From the NCBI GenBank assembly GCA_029204225.1, contig CM055107.1:14876900-14940899 (forward strand): DNA of 64,000 bases. Direction: 5' to 3'. Of the stretch, positions 1 through 11,162 are shown piece by piece (position 1 is the first letter of the stretch; every line of letters starts with the position of its first letter). A program made the translations under genes and the position numbers. Below the pieces are notes generated by a model that made no database searches, was not told where the DNA came from, and saw only the letters and a list, made by a program, of their open reading frames with translations. The DNA comes from Diphasiastrum complanatum (taxonomy: Eukaryota; Streptophyta; Lycopodiopsida; Lycopodiales; Lycopodiaceae).

Positions 1-306
1 AGAGAGAGAGAGATATTCAGAGTTTTAGCAATTGTTTTGAATTTGTAGGTAGGATCACACGCTTACCAGCGCAATTGTATTGTGGTCTGATCGTTGTTAC
101 TACAACTTTATTATACAGGTTACAACTTTTTGCATTCTTGTTGAATGAAATTAACTCCCACATAAAGTGAAATGTATGGCTATCTCTGATGCTTGAATTA
201 TTTCCACATTCTCTTCTTAATCAAATTATTAGTATTAGAGGATTACATGGTTGTCTGAGATGCCTAATCGTTTCTACAATCTCTCTTTCACGACAATCTA
301 AGACTC
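1..306. other. AT-rich flank, no gene seen
   Basis: The first 12 bases are an (AG)n tail, probably the end of a microsatellite. The rest is AT-rich, and I find no chromodomain, polypurine tract or LTR following the integrase that ends at 307. The minus-strand element therefore appears truncated here. Short open frames in this stretch look random. Confidence 0.4.
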
Positions 307-1452
307 CTACACTGATAATTCCAGTTCTCGTCGATGTGGATTTACGTCAGCTGCCATACTCCTTTGTGACTGCTCTAAAAATGACTTCACCTCTGTCAGC
401 TTTGTGTGCCACTCATTGATGAATTCCTCTACAGTAGGTAGTGGTGTTTCCTGCACGCCTGTAAGAAAAGAACTTGGAACAATCGGTAGCCGACCATTGC
501 TTATCTCGAAGGGTGCCCTTCCAGTAGATCTGTTCACTTGGTTGTTATGTGCAAACTCGAGAATATCCAAGTAGTTGACCCAATCGGATTGGTCCCAAGC
601 GACATAATTTCGTAAATATTGTTCAATCTGTCGATTGACTCGCTCCGTTTGCCCATCTGTCTGAGGGTGATATGCAGTGATGAAATTCAGTCCAGTTCCC
701 ACGAGGCGAAATAGACAAGTCCAGAACTTTCCGACGAACTTGGTGTCTCGGTCAGAAATAATCGTTCTAGGCAGGCCGTGGTATTTGAAGACACATTTGA
801 AAAATAACCTTGCCACTTCTTCAGCTGTCACTGAACTTTTAGTTGGTACTAGATGAACTTGCTTTGAAAAGCGGTCAACCACCACATAAATTGAGTCGAA
901 GCCTTGGCACCGTGGTAGTTGAACAATAAAATCCATGCTCACCGAATCCCATGGGTATGCTGGTACCGGTAATGGTTGGAGTAGTCCTGCTGGAACTAGC
1001 GGTTCCACCTTCACTTGTTGACATGTCGGGCATGTTTGCACATAGGATTCAACGTCTGCCCACATACCTGGCCAATAGAAGCCTCTTTTGAGAAGTTCAT
1101 ACATGCGATTCACCCCTGGATGTCCGGCGGCTAGTACGTCATGATGTTCTCGCAAGACTTTCTTCCTCAGGCTGATGTTGTCTGGGACATATACTCTGCG
1201 TTGTTTATAAACAACCATTTGATCTTTCCAAGTGAAATGTTTATGAGGCTTTCCCAGTTGGAATTCGATCATTAAGTCCTTCGCCAATGCATCTGCACCA
1301 TAATTCTCCCTGATTTCTTGGAGTAGGTCAGGCACCTGAGTTGTCACTGTTGCCATCAAGTGTTCCTGTCTACTTAGTGCATCCGCCACCACATTGTTCT
1401 TTCCCGCCGTGTGTACGATGTCTATATTGAATTTCGAGAGAAAGTTTGCCAT
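307..1452 (-). pseudogene. Ty3/gypsy integrase (unit 1), truncated C-terminus
   Basis: This encodes the integrase that would insert element cDNA into chromosomes. An H2C2 zinc-binding region (HHDVLAAGHPGVNRMY ... CPTCQQ) is followed by the DDE core: the first Asp in SMDFIVQLPR, the second in IISDRDTKF, and the Glu in AYHPQTDGQTERVNR. All three catalytic residues are present. The frame ends shortly after a PFEIS motif and a helical tail, without the GPY module or the chromodomain usual for this clade, so the 3' end is lost. At its 5' end (about 1422-1452) it is out of frame with the RNase H segment, which indicates a frameshift. It is the only integrase core in the three-unit minus-strand array. 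Confidence 0.9.
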
Positions 1453-2649
1453 CGCATTTGCTTTGGCGTGAGCATACCTTGGGATGAGACGTACTTGAGT
1501 GATACATTATAAGTGAATGCCTTAAAGGGTTTTCCTGCTACATAATGTCTCCAATGCTCCACTGCTTGAACTACTGCGACCATTTCTTTTTCATGAGTTG
1601 GCCATCGTCGCTCTACATCACTCAATTTCTTTGAAAAATATGCAACAGGTTTTCCGTCTTGCATCAGCACGGCCCCAATAGCAAAGTTCGACGCGTTTGT
1701 ATGTATTTCAAAAGGTTTGCTGAAGTCCGGTAAGGCAAGAATGGGTTCTTGAGTGATCCGTCGTTTTAGTTCTTGGAACACTGCTTCACATTCCGGTGTC
1801 CATGTCATCTTCAGATGAGTCTTGGTCTGCTCCAACAGTGGTGCCACAATTTTGCTAAATGCCTCAATGAATCTCCTGTAAAAGTTACATAAGCCCACAA
1901 AGGATTTGATGCCATGAATAGTCTTACGAGCCAGCCAATCCAAGATAGTCTTGATCTTCTTAGGATCCATCCGAATTCGTCCGTAGCCTATAACGTGTCC
2001 AAGGAAATCAACTTCCTCTACCACAAATTCACATTTTTCTCTTTTCGTGAACAAGCTGTTCTTCCTTAGTCGTTGAAGGACAGTCCTTAAATGTTTAATG
2101 TGATCTTTGAGGCTACGACTAAACACCAAGATGTCATCGATGTACACAATGACAAATTCATCTAAGCAGTCCTAAAAAATGTTGTTCATCAACGTGCAAA
2201 AAGTGGCTGGTGCATTTGTTAGACCGAACGGCATCACCCTGAATTCGTGACTCCCATACCGTGTTCGAAAAGCCGTTTTGTGCTCGCACCTTTAGCTATT
2301 CGAATTTGGTGATATCCAGATCTAAGATCTATTCGGCTAAAATATTTGGCATGTTTGAGCTGGTCGAACAGGTCATCAATTCTAGGCATGGGATACTTGT
2401 TCTTGATGGTACCCTTGTTGAGCATGCGGTAATCCACACACATCCGTAGTGTCTTGTCCGCCTTTTCCACGAATAGTATAGGGGCTCCAAAAGGCGAAGC
2501 ACTGGGTCTAATGAATCCTTTGTCTATCAATTCACCAAGTTGTTGTTTCAGTTCCACCAACTCTTCTTGGACATCCTATAAGGTGCTCGTGAAGTTGGTT
2601 CTATTCCTGGCACCAACTCAATCTTATGGTCCACTAGTCTTCAAGGAGG
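1422..2649 (-). pseudogene. Ty3/gypsy reverse transcriptase and RNase H (unit 1), broken
   Basis: Reverse transcriptase copies element RNA into cDNA, and RNase H removes the template. The RT fingers/palm motifs ([33 protein letters not shown]) lie at 2234-2560. The catalytic YIDDILVFSR box lies near 2120-2147, and RNase H (HTNASNFAIGAVL, THEKEMVAVV) near 1560-1710. Breaks seen: a TGA at 2641-2643 before RT, altered sequence around 2560-2580 that shifts the frame, a small deletion near 2280 that shifts it again, and a TAG at 2172-2174 just before YIDD. RNase H has Asn in place of Asp in the usual HTDAS motif. Sister units 2 and 3 show sense codons at the stop positions. Confidence 0.88.
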
Positions 2650-3279
2650 TAACTTAGCTGGGAGTTCTTCTGGAAACACATCGCTAAATTCCTCTAGCAA
2701 ATCTGCCACCTCCTTTGGCAAGTTTTTCTGTTGTGCGTTTTTCCCTTCTGGAACCTCTCTGCAGATACAAAGAAAGCACTTTGACCTTTTCCCTTTCGCC
2801 ATGCTTTTAATCACAGATGCAGCAACCAGATTTTGTTCAATATCGGTGCCCTTTGCATTCCCTCCAGGCAGAGCTTTTGTCATACAGATCTGTCCCTTGT
2901 AATCCAAGAGAACCAAGTTTGAGCTCCTACCCAAAACTGCAATACAATGTTCATTTAGCCAGGGAAGGCCCAAAATTACATCGAAGGCATCCATCTCTAA
3001 AATCAGAAAGCTAAGTTTAGCCTTCCATCTCCCAATTTGCACCGGGATGTTCAATGTCGCTTTGTCTGCGTCCAGTGCTCCCTTTGCTGTTTCTACCTTG
3101 AGCGTTGATGTTACATTTCTGGTAGGCAAGCTGAACTGTTCTACTACGCTCCTTGAAATATAGTTATGTGAAGCTCCGGAGTCGATCATGAAATCTGACT
3201 TCCTCCCCGCGATCTTTCCGGATAGGAATAATAATCTTGAACCAATCTTGGGGGTTGCCCCATGGAAGCTCCTTTCCAT
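2641..3279 (-). pseudogene. Ty3/gypsy aspartic protease (unit 1)
   Basis: This is a retroviral-type aspartic protease domain at the start of Pol. The active-site motif is FMIDSGASHNYIS, followed by the flap-like region and [12 protein letters not shown] near the domain end. I take the start as the ATG at 3279, because units 2 and 3 start at the equivalent ATG and the sequence further upstream is leader-like. No Gag precedes it: the reading frame is joined almost directly to the leader. It ends at the TGA at 2641-2643, where the sister units continue into RT. This unit keeps a normal Asp-Ser-Gly triad, unlike units 2 and 3. Confidence 0.85.
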
Positions 3280-4018
3280 ACTTGTATGTCGTCTACACAC
3301 AAATGTAAATTCCTCCTTCAACTCCCAACTAGAACAGATCACCTGGAAGAAGTTAAGCAACCAGGGGTTATTCAGGTCCAAACAAGCACACCACAAACGA
3401 ACATACCAACCAAAGCAAACACAGAGGATCCGTCTCAAGCCAGATTCCCCTTTGAGATCGGACGTAGGACCTTTGCCTAACTGCGCCCACACAAATCTAT
3501 CATAGAATTAGCCCACGGGGAAACATCCATCCAACCATCCGTGCTTTCACCATTAACCAGCACATTGCCTCAGTCACGCCCCACCACTTTTTGGTCGATA
3601 GCCCTTATAGCTAAACGATCGGCAGCTATCCCGCACCGACAGCTAACCACCCGTGCTTTACACCCGAATTCGAGCAGCATCTCTGTATCAATGGTTAACC
3701 CGTACAGTTCGAATATGTCACCTCGCACCCCACAAGGCATAGACCGTGCTTTCACCAACCTAATGGCAGCACATTGCCTCATCTATCCTATGTGCAGACG
3801 GCGCCAGGCCCGAACCGCGAAAACTGACCGTGCTTACACCTCGAGGGCAGCACTTTGACTCATCAAGTCCCCCGTTCTGCCGACCACCCCGACCGTGGAC
3901 GCACCCGTGCTTACACTGTGGGTAGCACCTTGCCCAACGGTTCTCCTGACAAATCCCAAAACGTGGCCATCCCTGTGAGACTTGCGTAGCTGACCGGCTA
4001 GTCGGCTCTGATACCACA
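3280..4018 (-). other. LTR-A element leader with PBS (unit 1)
   Basis: This is the 5' untranslated leader of the minus-strand element. The PBS complementary to plant initiator tRNA-Met (reverse complement of TGGTATCAGAGCC) is at 4004-4016, two bases inside the LTR. Downstream the leader carries the series of GTGCT...AGCAC hairpins found in all LTR-A and LTR-B elements here. The gag gene expected between leader and protease is missing. Confidence 0.8.
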
Positions 4019-4717
4019 TGTTGCGTCGGCGTCTCAAAGGGCGCTGGGACTTGAGCGGTTTTCCCAACACGCGCGTAAGTCTAACATTCTTCCATCCTGC
4101 GCTTACGTGAAAGCCAACTCAGAAACATAACAAGCTTAACCATTCAGACTTAAGAAAATTGGAATCCCAACCAAACCGAAAGCCAACTCAGAATCCGTCC
4201 CCAAAAGGTAACCAAAGGCAAAGACAAGCCACACATGAAATCCAAGGCATAGTGGTCGCCAAACTGACCGATTGGCATAGCGGCAAGCCCCATGTCGATG
4301 ACAGGGACCCTTAGGTGCCAGCGACGCATAAAGGTTGTAGTAAGGGTCCTTCCACTTGGACCAGTCCCGGTGGCGAAACCGAAATGATAATCATCCCCAA
4401 GGATCAACTTTATTAGATTTGGAAGAGGTTACATTCATACATAGACTGACCGGTCTCGGGGCCACCAACACGTGCTGGGCATTGTGCCTGGCTCGTGCTG
4501 GTAGAGGGAGCTGAGACCTGGCGACTGGATTCCTGGCGCTGGTTGAGCTGCCCAAGTTTCTGTCTGCCGGACTCCCCCTATAGTTCTGCTGTGATTCGGC
4601 GCACCCCCTCTGGTTTGAAACATAGTGCTTTATGGTAAAGCACACTTTTTAGGACTTAGTTTTTATTTTGCTGATTAAGCCTGGCAAGCCTGGCAGAATC
4701 AGTCTGGCTCCCGGACA
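4019..4717 (-). mobile_element. LTR-A, 5' LTR of unit 1, U3-truncated
   Basis: This is 699 bp of LTR-A in minus orientation, beginning with the diagnostic end TGTTGCGTCGGCG next to the PBS. Compared with the 920-bp solo LTR at 52593-53512, the outer U3 (about 220 bp) is missing. The LTR stops at CCCGGACA and is fused directly to the RNase H fragment of unit 2. An AATAAA signal is present in sense orientation (about 4410). Confidence 0.85.
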
Positions 4718-5675
4718 TATGCAACAGGTTTTCCGTCTTGCATCAGCATGGCCCCAATAGGAAAGTTCGACACGTCTGTATGTATTTCAACTTGTTCTTG
4801 ATGGTACTCTTGTTAAGCATGCGATAATCCACACACATTCGAAGAGTTTTGTCCGCCTTTTCCACGAACAACACTGGGGCTCCAAAAGGTGAAGCACTAG
4901 GTCTAATAAAACCTTTGTCTATCAATTCACCAAGCTGTTGTTTCAGTTCCGCCAACTCCAGTTGTGACATTCTGTAGGGTGCTCGTGAGGTTGGCTCTGT
5001 TCCTGGTACCAACTCAATTTTATGGTCCACTGGTCTTCGAGGAGGTAGCTTAGCTGGGAGTTCCTCCGGGAACACATCGCTAAATTCTTCTAGCAGATCT
5101 GCCACTTCTTTTGGCATGTTTTCTTGTCGCACGCTTTTCCCTTCTGGGACTTCTCGGCAGATGCAAAGAAAGCACTTTGACCTTTGCCCTTTCACCATTC
5201 TATTCATCGCTAATGCTGCAACCAGATTTTGTTCAATATCGGTATCCTTAGCATTTCCTCCGGGCAAGGCTTTTGTCACGCAGATTTGTCCCTTGTAATC
5301 CAAGAGGACCAAGTTTGAGCTCCTACCCAAAAATGTGATACAGTGCTCATTTAACCAAGGGAGGCCCAAAATCACATCAAAGGCATCCATCTCTGAAATC
5401 ACAAAGCTAAGTTTAGCCTTCCATCTTCCAATCTGCACCGGGATGTTCAGTGTCGCTTTGTCTGCATCTAGTGCTCCCTTCGTTGTTTCTACCTTGAGAG
5501 TAGATGTAACATTCCTGGTCGGCAAGCTGAATTGTTCCACTACGCTCCTTGAGATATAGTTATGTGAAGCTCTGGAGTCGATCATGAAATCTGACTTCCT
5601 CCCCGCGATCTTTCCTGATAAGAATAACAATCTTGAACCAGTCTTGGGGGTTGCCCCATAGAAGTTCCTCTCCAT
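4718..5675 (-). pseudogene. Ty3/gypsy PR-RT fragment (unit 2), internal deletion
   Basis: A protease and the N-terminal half of RT are open from the ATG at 5675 ([11 protein letters not shown]). The protease active site reads [12 protein letters not shown], with Arg in place of the invariant Gly, so it is probably inactive. RT runs through VLFVEKADK and CVDYRMLN, then breaks at about 4789/4790: most of RT, including YIDD, is deleted, and 70 bp of RNase H is joined on before the LTR junction at 4717/4718. The unit carries no Gag and no integrase. It is very similar to unit 3, from which it differs mainly by this roughly 690-bp deletion. Confidence 0.85.
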
Positions 5676-6411
5676 ACTTGTGTGTGGTCCACTTTGTAAA
5701 TGTAAGCTCCTCTCACAACTCCCAACTAGATCAGATCACCTGGATCAAAACAAGTAGTCAGGGATAATTCAGGTCCAGGCAAGCACACCACAAACGAACA
5801 TACCAACCAAAGCTAAACAGAGGATCCCTCTCAAGTCACATTCCCCCTGAGACCGGAGGTAGGACCTTTGCCTAGCCGCGCCCACACAAATCTATCACAG
5901 CATTAGCCCACGGGGAAACATCCATCCAACCATCCGTGCTTTCACCATTAAGCAGCACATTGCCTCAGTCACGCCCCACCACTTTTTGGTCGATAGCCCT
6001 TATAGCTAAACGATCGGCAGCTATCCCGCACTGGCAGCTAACCACCTGTGCTTTACACCCGAATTCGAGCATCATCTCTGTATCAATGGTTAACCCGTAC
6101 AGTTCGAATATGTCGCCCCGCACCCCACAAGGTATAGATCGTGCTTTCACCTACCTAGGCAGCAGTTTGCCTCATCCGTCCTACGTGCAGACAACGCCGG
6201 GCCCGAACTGCTAGAACTGACCGTGCTTACGCCTCAAGGGCAGCACTTTTACTCATCAAGTCCCCCGTTCTGCCGACCACCCCGACCGTGGATGCACCCG
6301 TGCTTACACTGTGGGTAGCACCTTGCCCAACGGTTCTCCTGACAAATCCCAAAACGTGGCCATCCCTATGAGACTTGCGTAGCTGATCGGCTAGTCGGCT
6401 TTGATACCACA
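5676..6411 (-). other. LTR-A element leader with PBS (unit 2)
   Basis: This leader is close to those of units 1 and 3. The PBS is at 6397-6409 and carries one mismatch to initiator tRNA-Met relative to the other copies (ggcttt instead of ggctct). The GTGCT/AGCAC hairpin series is present. The leader runs straight into the protease ATG without gag. Confidence 0.75.
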
Positions 6412-7110
6412 TGTTGTGTCGGCGCCTCAAAGGGCGCTGGGACTTGAGCGGTTTCCCCAACACGCGCGTAAGTCTAACATTTTTCCATCCTGCGCTTACG
6501 TGAAAGCCAACTCAGAAACGTAACAAGCTTAACCATTCAGACTTAAGAAAATTGGAATCCCAACCAAACCGAAAGCCAACTCAGAATCCGTCCCCAAAAG
6601 GTAACCAAAGGCAAAGACAAGCCACACATGAAATCCAAGGCATAGTGGTCGCCAAACTGACCGATTGGCATAGCAGCAAGCCCCATGTCGATGACAGGGA
6701 CCCTTAGGTGCCAGCGACGCATAAAGGTTGTAGTAAGGGTCCTTCCACTTGGACCAGTCCCGGTGGCGAAACCGAAATGGTAATCATCCCCAAGGATCAA
6801 CTTTATTAGAGTTGGAAGAGGTTACATTCATACATAGACTGACCGGTCTCGGGGCCAGCAACACGTGCTGGGCATTGTGCCTGGCTCATGCTGCTAGAGG
6901 GAGCTGAGACCTGGCGAGTGGATTCTTGGCGCTGGTTGAGTTGCCCAAGTTTCTGTCTGCCGGACTCCCCCTATAGTTTTGCTGTGATTCGGCGCACCCC
7001 CTCTATTTTGAAACATAGTGCTTTCTGGTAAAGCACGCTTTTTGGGACTTAGTTTTTATTTTGCTGATTAAGCCTGGCAAGCCTGGCAGAATCAGTCTGG
7101 CTCCCGGACA
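6412..7110 (-). mobile_element. LTR-A, 5' LTR of unit 2, U3-truncated
   Basis: This is again 699 bp, truncated at exactly the same base (CCCGGACA) and fused to the same RNase H point (TATGCAACAGG) as at 4717/4718. The identical breakpoint shows that the two junctions descend from one event copied by tandem duplication. Confidence 0.85.
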
Positions 7111-8753
7111 TATGCAACAGGTTTTTCGTCTTGCATCAGCACGGCCCCAATGGCAAAGTTCGACACGTCTGTATGTATTTCAAAAGGTTTTCTCAAGTCC
7201 GGTAAGGCAAGGATGGGTTCTTGAGTAATCCGTCGTTTTAGTTCTTTGAACGCTGTTTCACATTCCAGTGTCCATGTCATCTTCAGATGAGTCTTGGTCT
7301 GCTCCAACAGTGGTGCCACAATTTTGCTAAATGCCTCAACGAATCTCTTGTAAAAGTTACATAAGCCCACAAAGGATTTGATGCCATGAACAGTTTTAGG
7401 TGCTAGGCAATCCAAGATAGCCTTGATCTTCTTAGGATCCATTCGAATCCGTCCGTGGCCTATAATATGTCCAAGGAAGTCAACTTCCTCCACCACAAAC
7501 TCACATTTCTCTCTTTTCGCGAACAAGCAGTTCCTCCTCAGTCGTTGGAGAACTGTCCTTAAATGTTTAATGTGATCTTTAAGGTTCCGGCTAACTACTA
7601 ATATGTCATCAATGTACACAATGACAAATTTATCCAGACAGTCTTGAAATATATTGTTCATCAACGTGCAAAAAGTGCCTGGTGCGTTTGTTAGACCGAA
7701 TGGCATCACCAGGAACTCGTGACTCCCGTACCGCGTTCAAAACGCCGTTTTGTGCTCATCACCTTTAGCTATTCGAATTTGATGATATCCAAATCTGAGA
7801 TCTATTCGGCTAAAGTATTTGGCATGTTTGAGTTGGTCGAATAGGTCATCAATTCTAGGCATGGGGTACTTGTTCTTGATGGTACTCTTGTTAAGCATGC
7901 GATAATCCACACACATTCGAAGAGTTTTGTCCGCCTTTTCCACGAACAACACTTGGGCTCCAAAAGGTGAAGCGCTAGGTCTAATAAAACCTTTGTCTAT
8001 CAATTCACCAAGCTGTTGTTTCAGTTCCGCCAACTCCAGTTGTGACATTCTGTAGGGTGCTCGTGAGGTTGGCTCTGTTCCTGGTACCAACTCAATTTTA
8101 TGGTCCACTGGTCTTCGAGGAGGTAGCTTAACTGGGAGTTCCTCCGGGAACACATCGCTAAATTCTTCTAGCAGATCTGCCACTTCTTTTGGCATGTTTT
8201 CTTGTCGCATGCTTTTCCCTTCTAGGACTTCTCGGCAGATGCAAAGAAAGCACTTTGACCTTTGCCCTTTCGCCATTCTTTTCATCGCTAATGCTGTAAC
8301 CAGATTTTGTTCAATATCGGTATCCTTAACATTTCCGCCGGGCAAGGCTTTTGTCACGCAGATTTGTCCCTTGTAATCCAAGAGGACCAAGTTTGAGCTC
8401 CTACCCAAAAATGTGATACAGTGCTCATTTAACCAAGGGAGGCCCAAAATCACATCAAAGGCATCTATCTCTGAAATCACAAAGCTAAGTTTAGCCTTCC
8501 ATCTTCCAATCTGCACCGGGATGTTCAATGTCGCTTTGTCTGCATCTAGTGCTCCCTTCGCTGTTACTACCTTGAGAGTAGATGTAACATTCCTGGTCGG
8601 CAAGCTGAGTTGTTCCACTACACTCCTTGAGATATAGTTATGTGAAGCTCTGGAGTCGATCATGAAATCTGACTTCCTCTCCGCGATCTTTCCTGATAAG
8701 AATAACAATCTTGAACCAGTCTTGGGGGTTGCCCCATAGAAGTTCCTCTCCAT
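7111..8753 (-). pseudogene. Ty3/gypsy PR-RT-RNase H (unit 3)
   Basis: This is the most continuous pol segment in the window, in one frame from the ATG at 8753 to the LTR junction at 7110, interrupted only by a TGA at 7737-7739. The protease active site is [12 protein letters not shown] (Gly to Arg, shared with unit 2). RT has [32 protein letters not shown] and the catalytic YIDDILVVSR (near 7600). A GLCNFYKRF connection domain and the start of RNase H (HTDVSNFAIGAVL) follow. The unit then stops at the fusion to the truncated LTR of unit 2, so integrase is absent. Gag is also absent: the ATG follows the leader directly. Confidence 0.88.
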
Positions 8754-9489
8754 ACTTGTGTGTGGTCCACTTTGTAAATGTAAGCTCCTCTCACACCTCC
8801 CAACTAGATCAGATCACCTGGATCAAAACAAGTAGTCAGGGATAATTCAGGTCCAGGCAAGCACACCACAAACGAAAATACCAACCAAAGCTAAACAGAG
8901 GATCCCTCTCAAGTCACATTCCCCCTGAGACCGGAGGTAGGACCTTTGCCTAGCCGCGCCCACACAAATCTATCACAGCATTAGCCCACGGGGAAACATC
9001 CATCCAACCATCCGTGCTTTCACCATTAAGCAGCACATTGCCTCAGTCACGCCCCACCACTTTTTGGTCGATAGCCCTTATAGCTAAACGATCGGCAGCT
9101 ATCCCGCACTGGCAGCTAACCACCTATGCTTTACACCCGAATTCGAGCATCATCTCTGTATCAATGGTTAACCGGTACAGTTCGAATATGTCGCCCCGCA
9201 CCCCACAAGGTACAGATCGTGCTTTCACCTACCTAGGCAGCACTTTGCCTCATCCGTCCTACGTGCAGACAATGCCGGGCCCGAACTGCGAGAACTGACC
9301 GTGCTTACGCCTCGAGGGTAGCACTTTGACTCATCAAGTCCTCCGTTCTGTCGACCACCCCGACCGTGGATGCACCCATGCTTACACTGTGGGTAGCACC
9401 TTGCCCAACGGTTCTCCTGACAAATCCCAAAACGTGGCCATCCCTGTGAGACTTGCGTAGCTGACCGGCTAGTCGGCTCTGATACCACA
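8754..9489 (-). other. LTR-A element leader with PBS (unit 3)
   Basis: The PBS is at 9475-9487, a perfect initiator tRNA-Met complement, followed by the hairpin-rich leader shared with A1-A3 and the B elements. There is no gag between this leader and the protease start at 8753. Confidence 0.8.
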
Positions 9490-10407
9490 TGTTGCGTCGG
9501 CGTCTCAAAGGGCGCTGGGACTTGAGCGGTTTCCCCAACACGCGCGTAAGTCTAACATTTTTCCATCCTGCGCTTACGTGAAAGCCAACTCAGAAACGTA
9601 ACAAGCTTAACCATTCAGACTTAAGAAAATTGGAATCCCAACCAAACCGAAAGCCAACTCAGAATCCGTCCCCAAAAGGTAACCAAAGGCAAAGACAAGC
9701 CACACATGAAATCCAAGGCATAGTGGTCGCCAAACTGACCGATTAGCATAGCGGCAAGCCCCATGTCGATGACAGGGACCCTTAGGTGCCAGCGACGCAT
9801 AAAGGTTGTAGTAAGGGTCCTTCCACTTGGACCAGTCCCGGTGGCGAAACCGAAATGGTAATCATCCCCAAGGATCAACTTTATTAGATTTGGAAGAGGT
9901 TACATTCATACATAGACTGACCGGTCTCGGGGCCAGCAACACGTGCTGGGCATTGTGCCTGGCTCATGCTGCTAGAGGGAGCTGAGACCTGGCGAGTGGA
10001 TTCCTGGCGCTGGTTGAGCTGCCCAAGTTTCTGTCTGTCGGACTCCCCCTATAGTTTTGCTGTGATTCGGCGCACCCCCTCTGTTCTGAAACATAGTGCT
10101 TTCTGGTAAAGCACGCTTTTTGGGACTTAGTTTTTATTTTGCTGATTAAGCCTGGCAAGCATGGCAGAATCAGTCTGGCTCCCGGACATGGGTCCCGGAA
10201 GCCGTCCCGGTGGCAGAATCAACTTGCTTCTTGACTAGGCCATGAATCGAGCTCCAGAGCTAGCTCATGACTTGTGACTACTTCACTGGCTCACCACAGG
10301 TCGGAGGCTCAGTCCCTGATGTTCTAACTTGTTCTGGGACCTTAGGGAGTGTCACCCCTTAGAGTCTTACAGGGCACGCTGGGTGCACCTGAGTCAGCTT
10401 TACAACA
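9490..10407 (-). mobile_element. LTR-A, full-length 5' LTR of unit 3
   Basis: This 918-bp LTR in minus orientation runs from TGTTGCGTCGG at the PBS side to TTTACAACA at 10407. It matches the full solo LTR at 52593-53512 end to end. It is the promoter-bearing end of the three-unit minus-strand array. Confidence 0.88.
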
Positions 10408-10630
10408 ACATGGGTCCCGGGAGCCGTCCCGGCGGCCGAATCAACTTGCTTTCCTGACTAGGCCATGACTCGAGCTCCAGAGCTAGCTCATGACTTGTGA
10501 CTACTTGACTGGCTCACCACACGCCGGAGGCTCAATCCTTGATGTTCTAACTTGCTCTGGGACCTTAAAGAGTGTCACCCCTTTGAGTCTTATAGGACAC
10601 GCTGGGTGCACCCGAGTCAGCTTTACAACA
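10408..10630 (-). repeat. Tandem second copy of LTR-A outer U3
   Basis: About 223 bp repeats the outer U3 segment at 10195-10407 (both contain the CCCGGGAGCCGTCC-type block, CTTGACTGGCTCACCAC and CAGCTTTACAACA), in the same orientation and directly abutting. It is a local tandem duplication of an LTR terminus. Confidence 0.8.
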
Positions 10631-10830
10631 CGGTGCCACCTGGGTGGTACTTGCCCGGTGCCACCTGGGCCTGCCCAGCACCACCCACCTGCCTGCCTGG
10701 CGCCGCCCACTTGCCTGCCCGGTGCCACCCACTGGTGCCGGTGCCCTTGCCCGGCGCCACCTGGGTGTTGCCAGCCCCCTGGTGCAACGGCTCCCCTTTT
10801 GGTCAGCCCCTGGCTGGTGCACTTTGACGC
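10631..10830 (-). repeat. GC-rich repeat C, minus orientation
   Basis: This GC-rich stretch is made of degenerate GGTGCCACCTGGG/TGCCTGCCCGG modules. Its complement resembles the repeat at 19117-19481 (GGCAGGCCCAGGTGGCACTGGG). No coding potential is supported. The open frames across it arise from the compositional bias. Confidence 0.55.
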
Positions 10831-11054
10831 GCTAGTGTGCTACAATTATGTGGAGCCCTTAAGAGCACACCAGGGCAGTAGCGAGGGTGCAGATCCGTGG
10901 GCAGATTGTGGACAGAAGCGTGCAGCAGGAGATGAAGTGCAAGCTCCAGCGAGGGTGGCTGCAAACCGAGCAGGTGCAGTGAGGATAAATGGATGAAGCT
11001 TGAAGGGTAGGCTCACTGAGGGCAGTCAGGTCCACCATGTAGCTAAAGAGCCGT
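10831..11054. other. Unassigned spacer between repeats
   Basis: This spacer of mixed composition has no recognisable gene, LTR end or repeat family. It separates repeat C from an LTR-B fragment. Confidence 0.4.
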
Positions 11055-11162
11055 TGTAGCACAGGGATCCCAAAGGGAGCCGGGAACCACGACTTAGCGT
11101 CCCAGCTTTCAACTCTTGCCATCCAAACCCACTTGACATACAAGCAGACAATTCGCCAACTT
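11055..11162 (-). mobile_element. LTR-B terminal fragment
   Basis: About 108 bp match the 3' (U5) end of LTR-B in reverse orientation, starting TGTAGCACAGGGATCCC (other copies read TGTAGCGCAGGCATCCC). It stops where LTR-A of element A1 begins. Confidence 0.75.

Noticed and set aside
10490-10996. 168-codon ORF (Cys/Pro/Ala-rich) across U3 and the GC-rich repeat
   Set aside because: It spans an LTR-A terminus and a low-complexity GC-rich repeat. Overlapping frames on both strands are equally open, so it is compositional.
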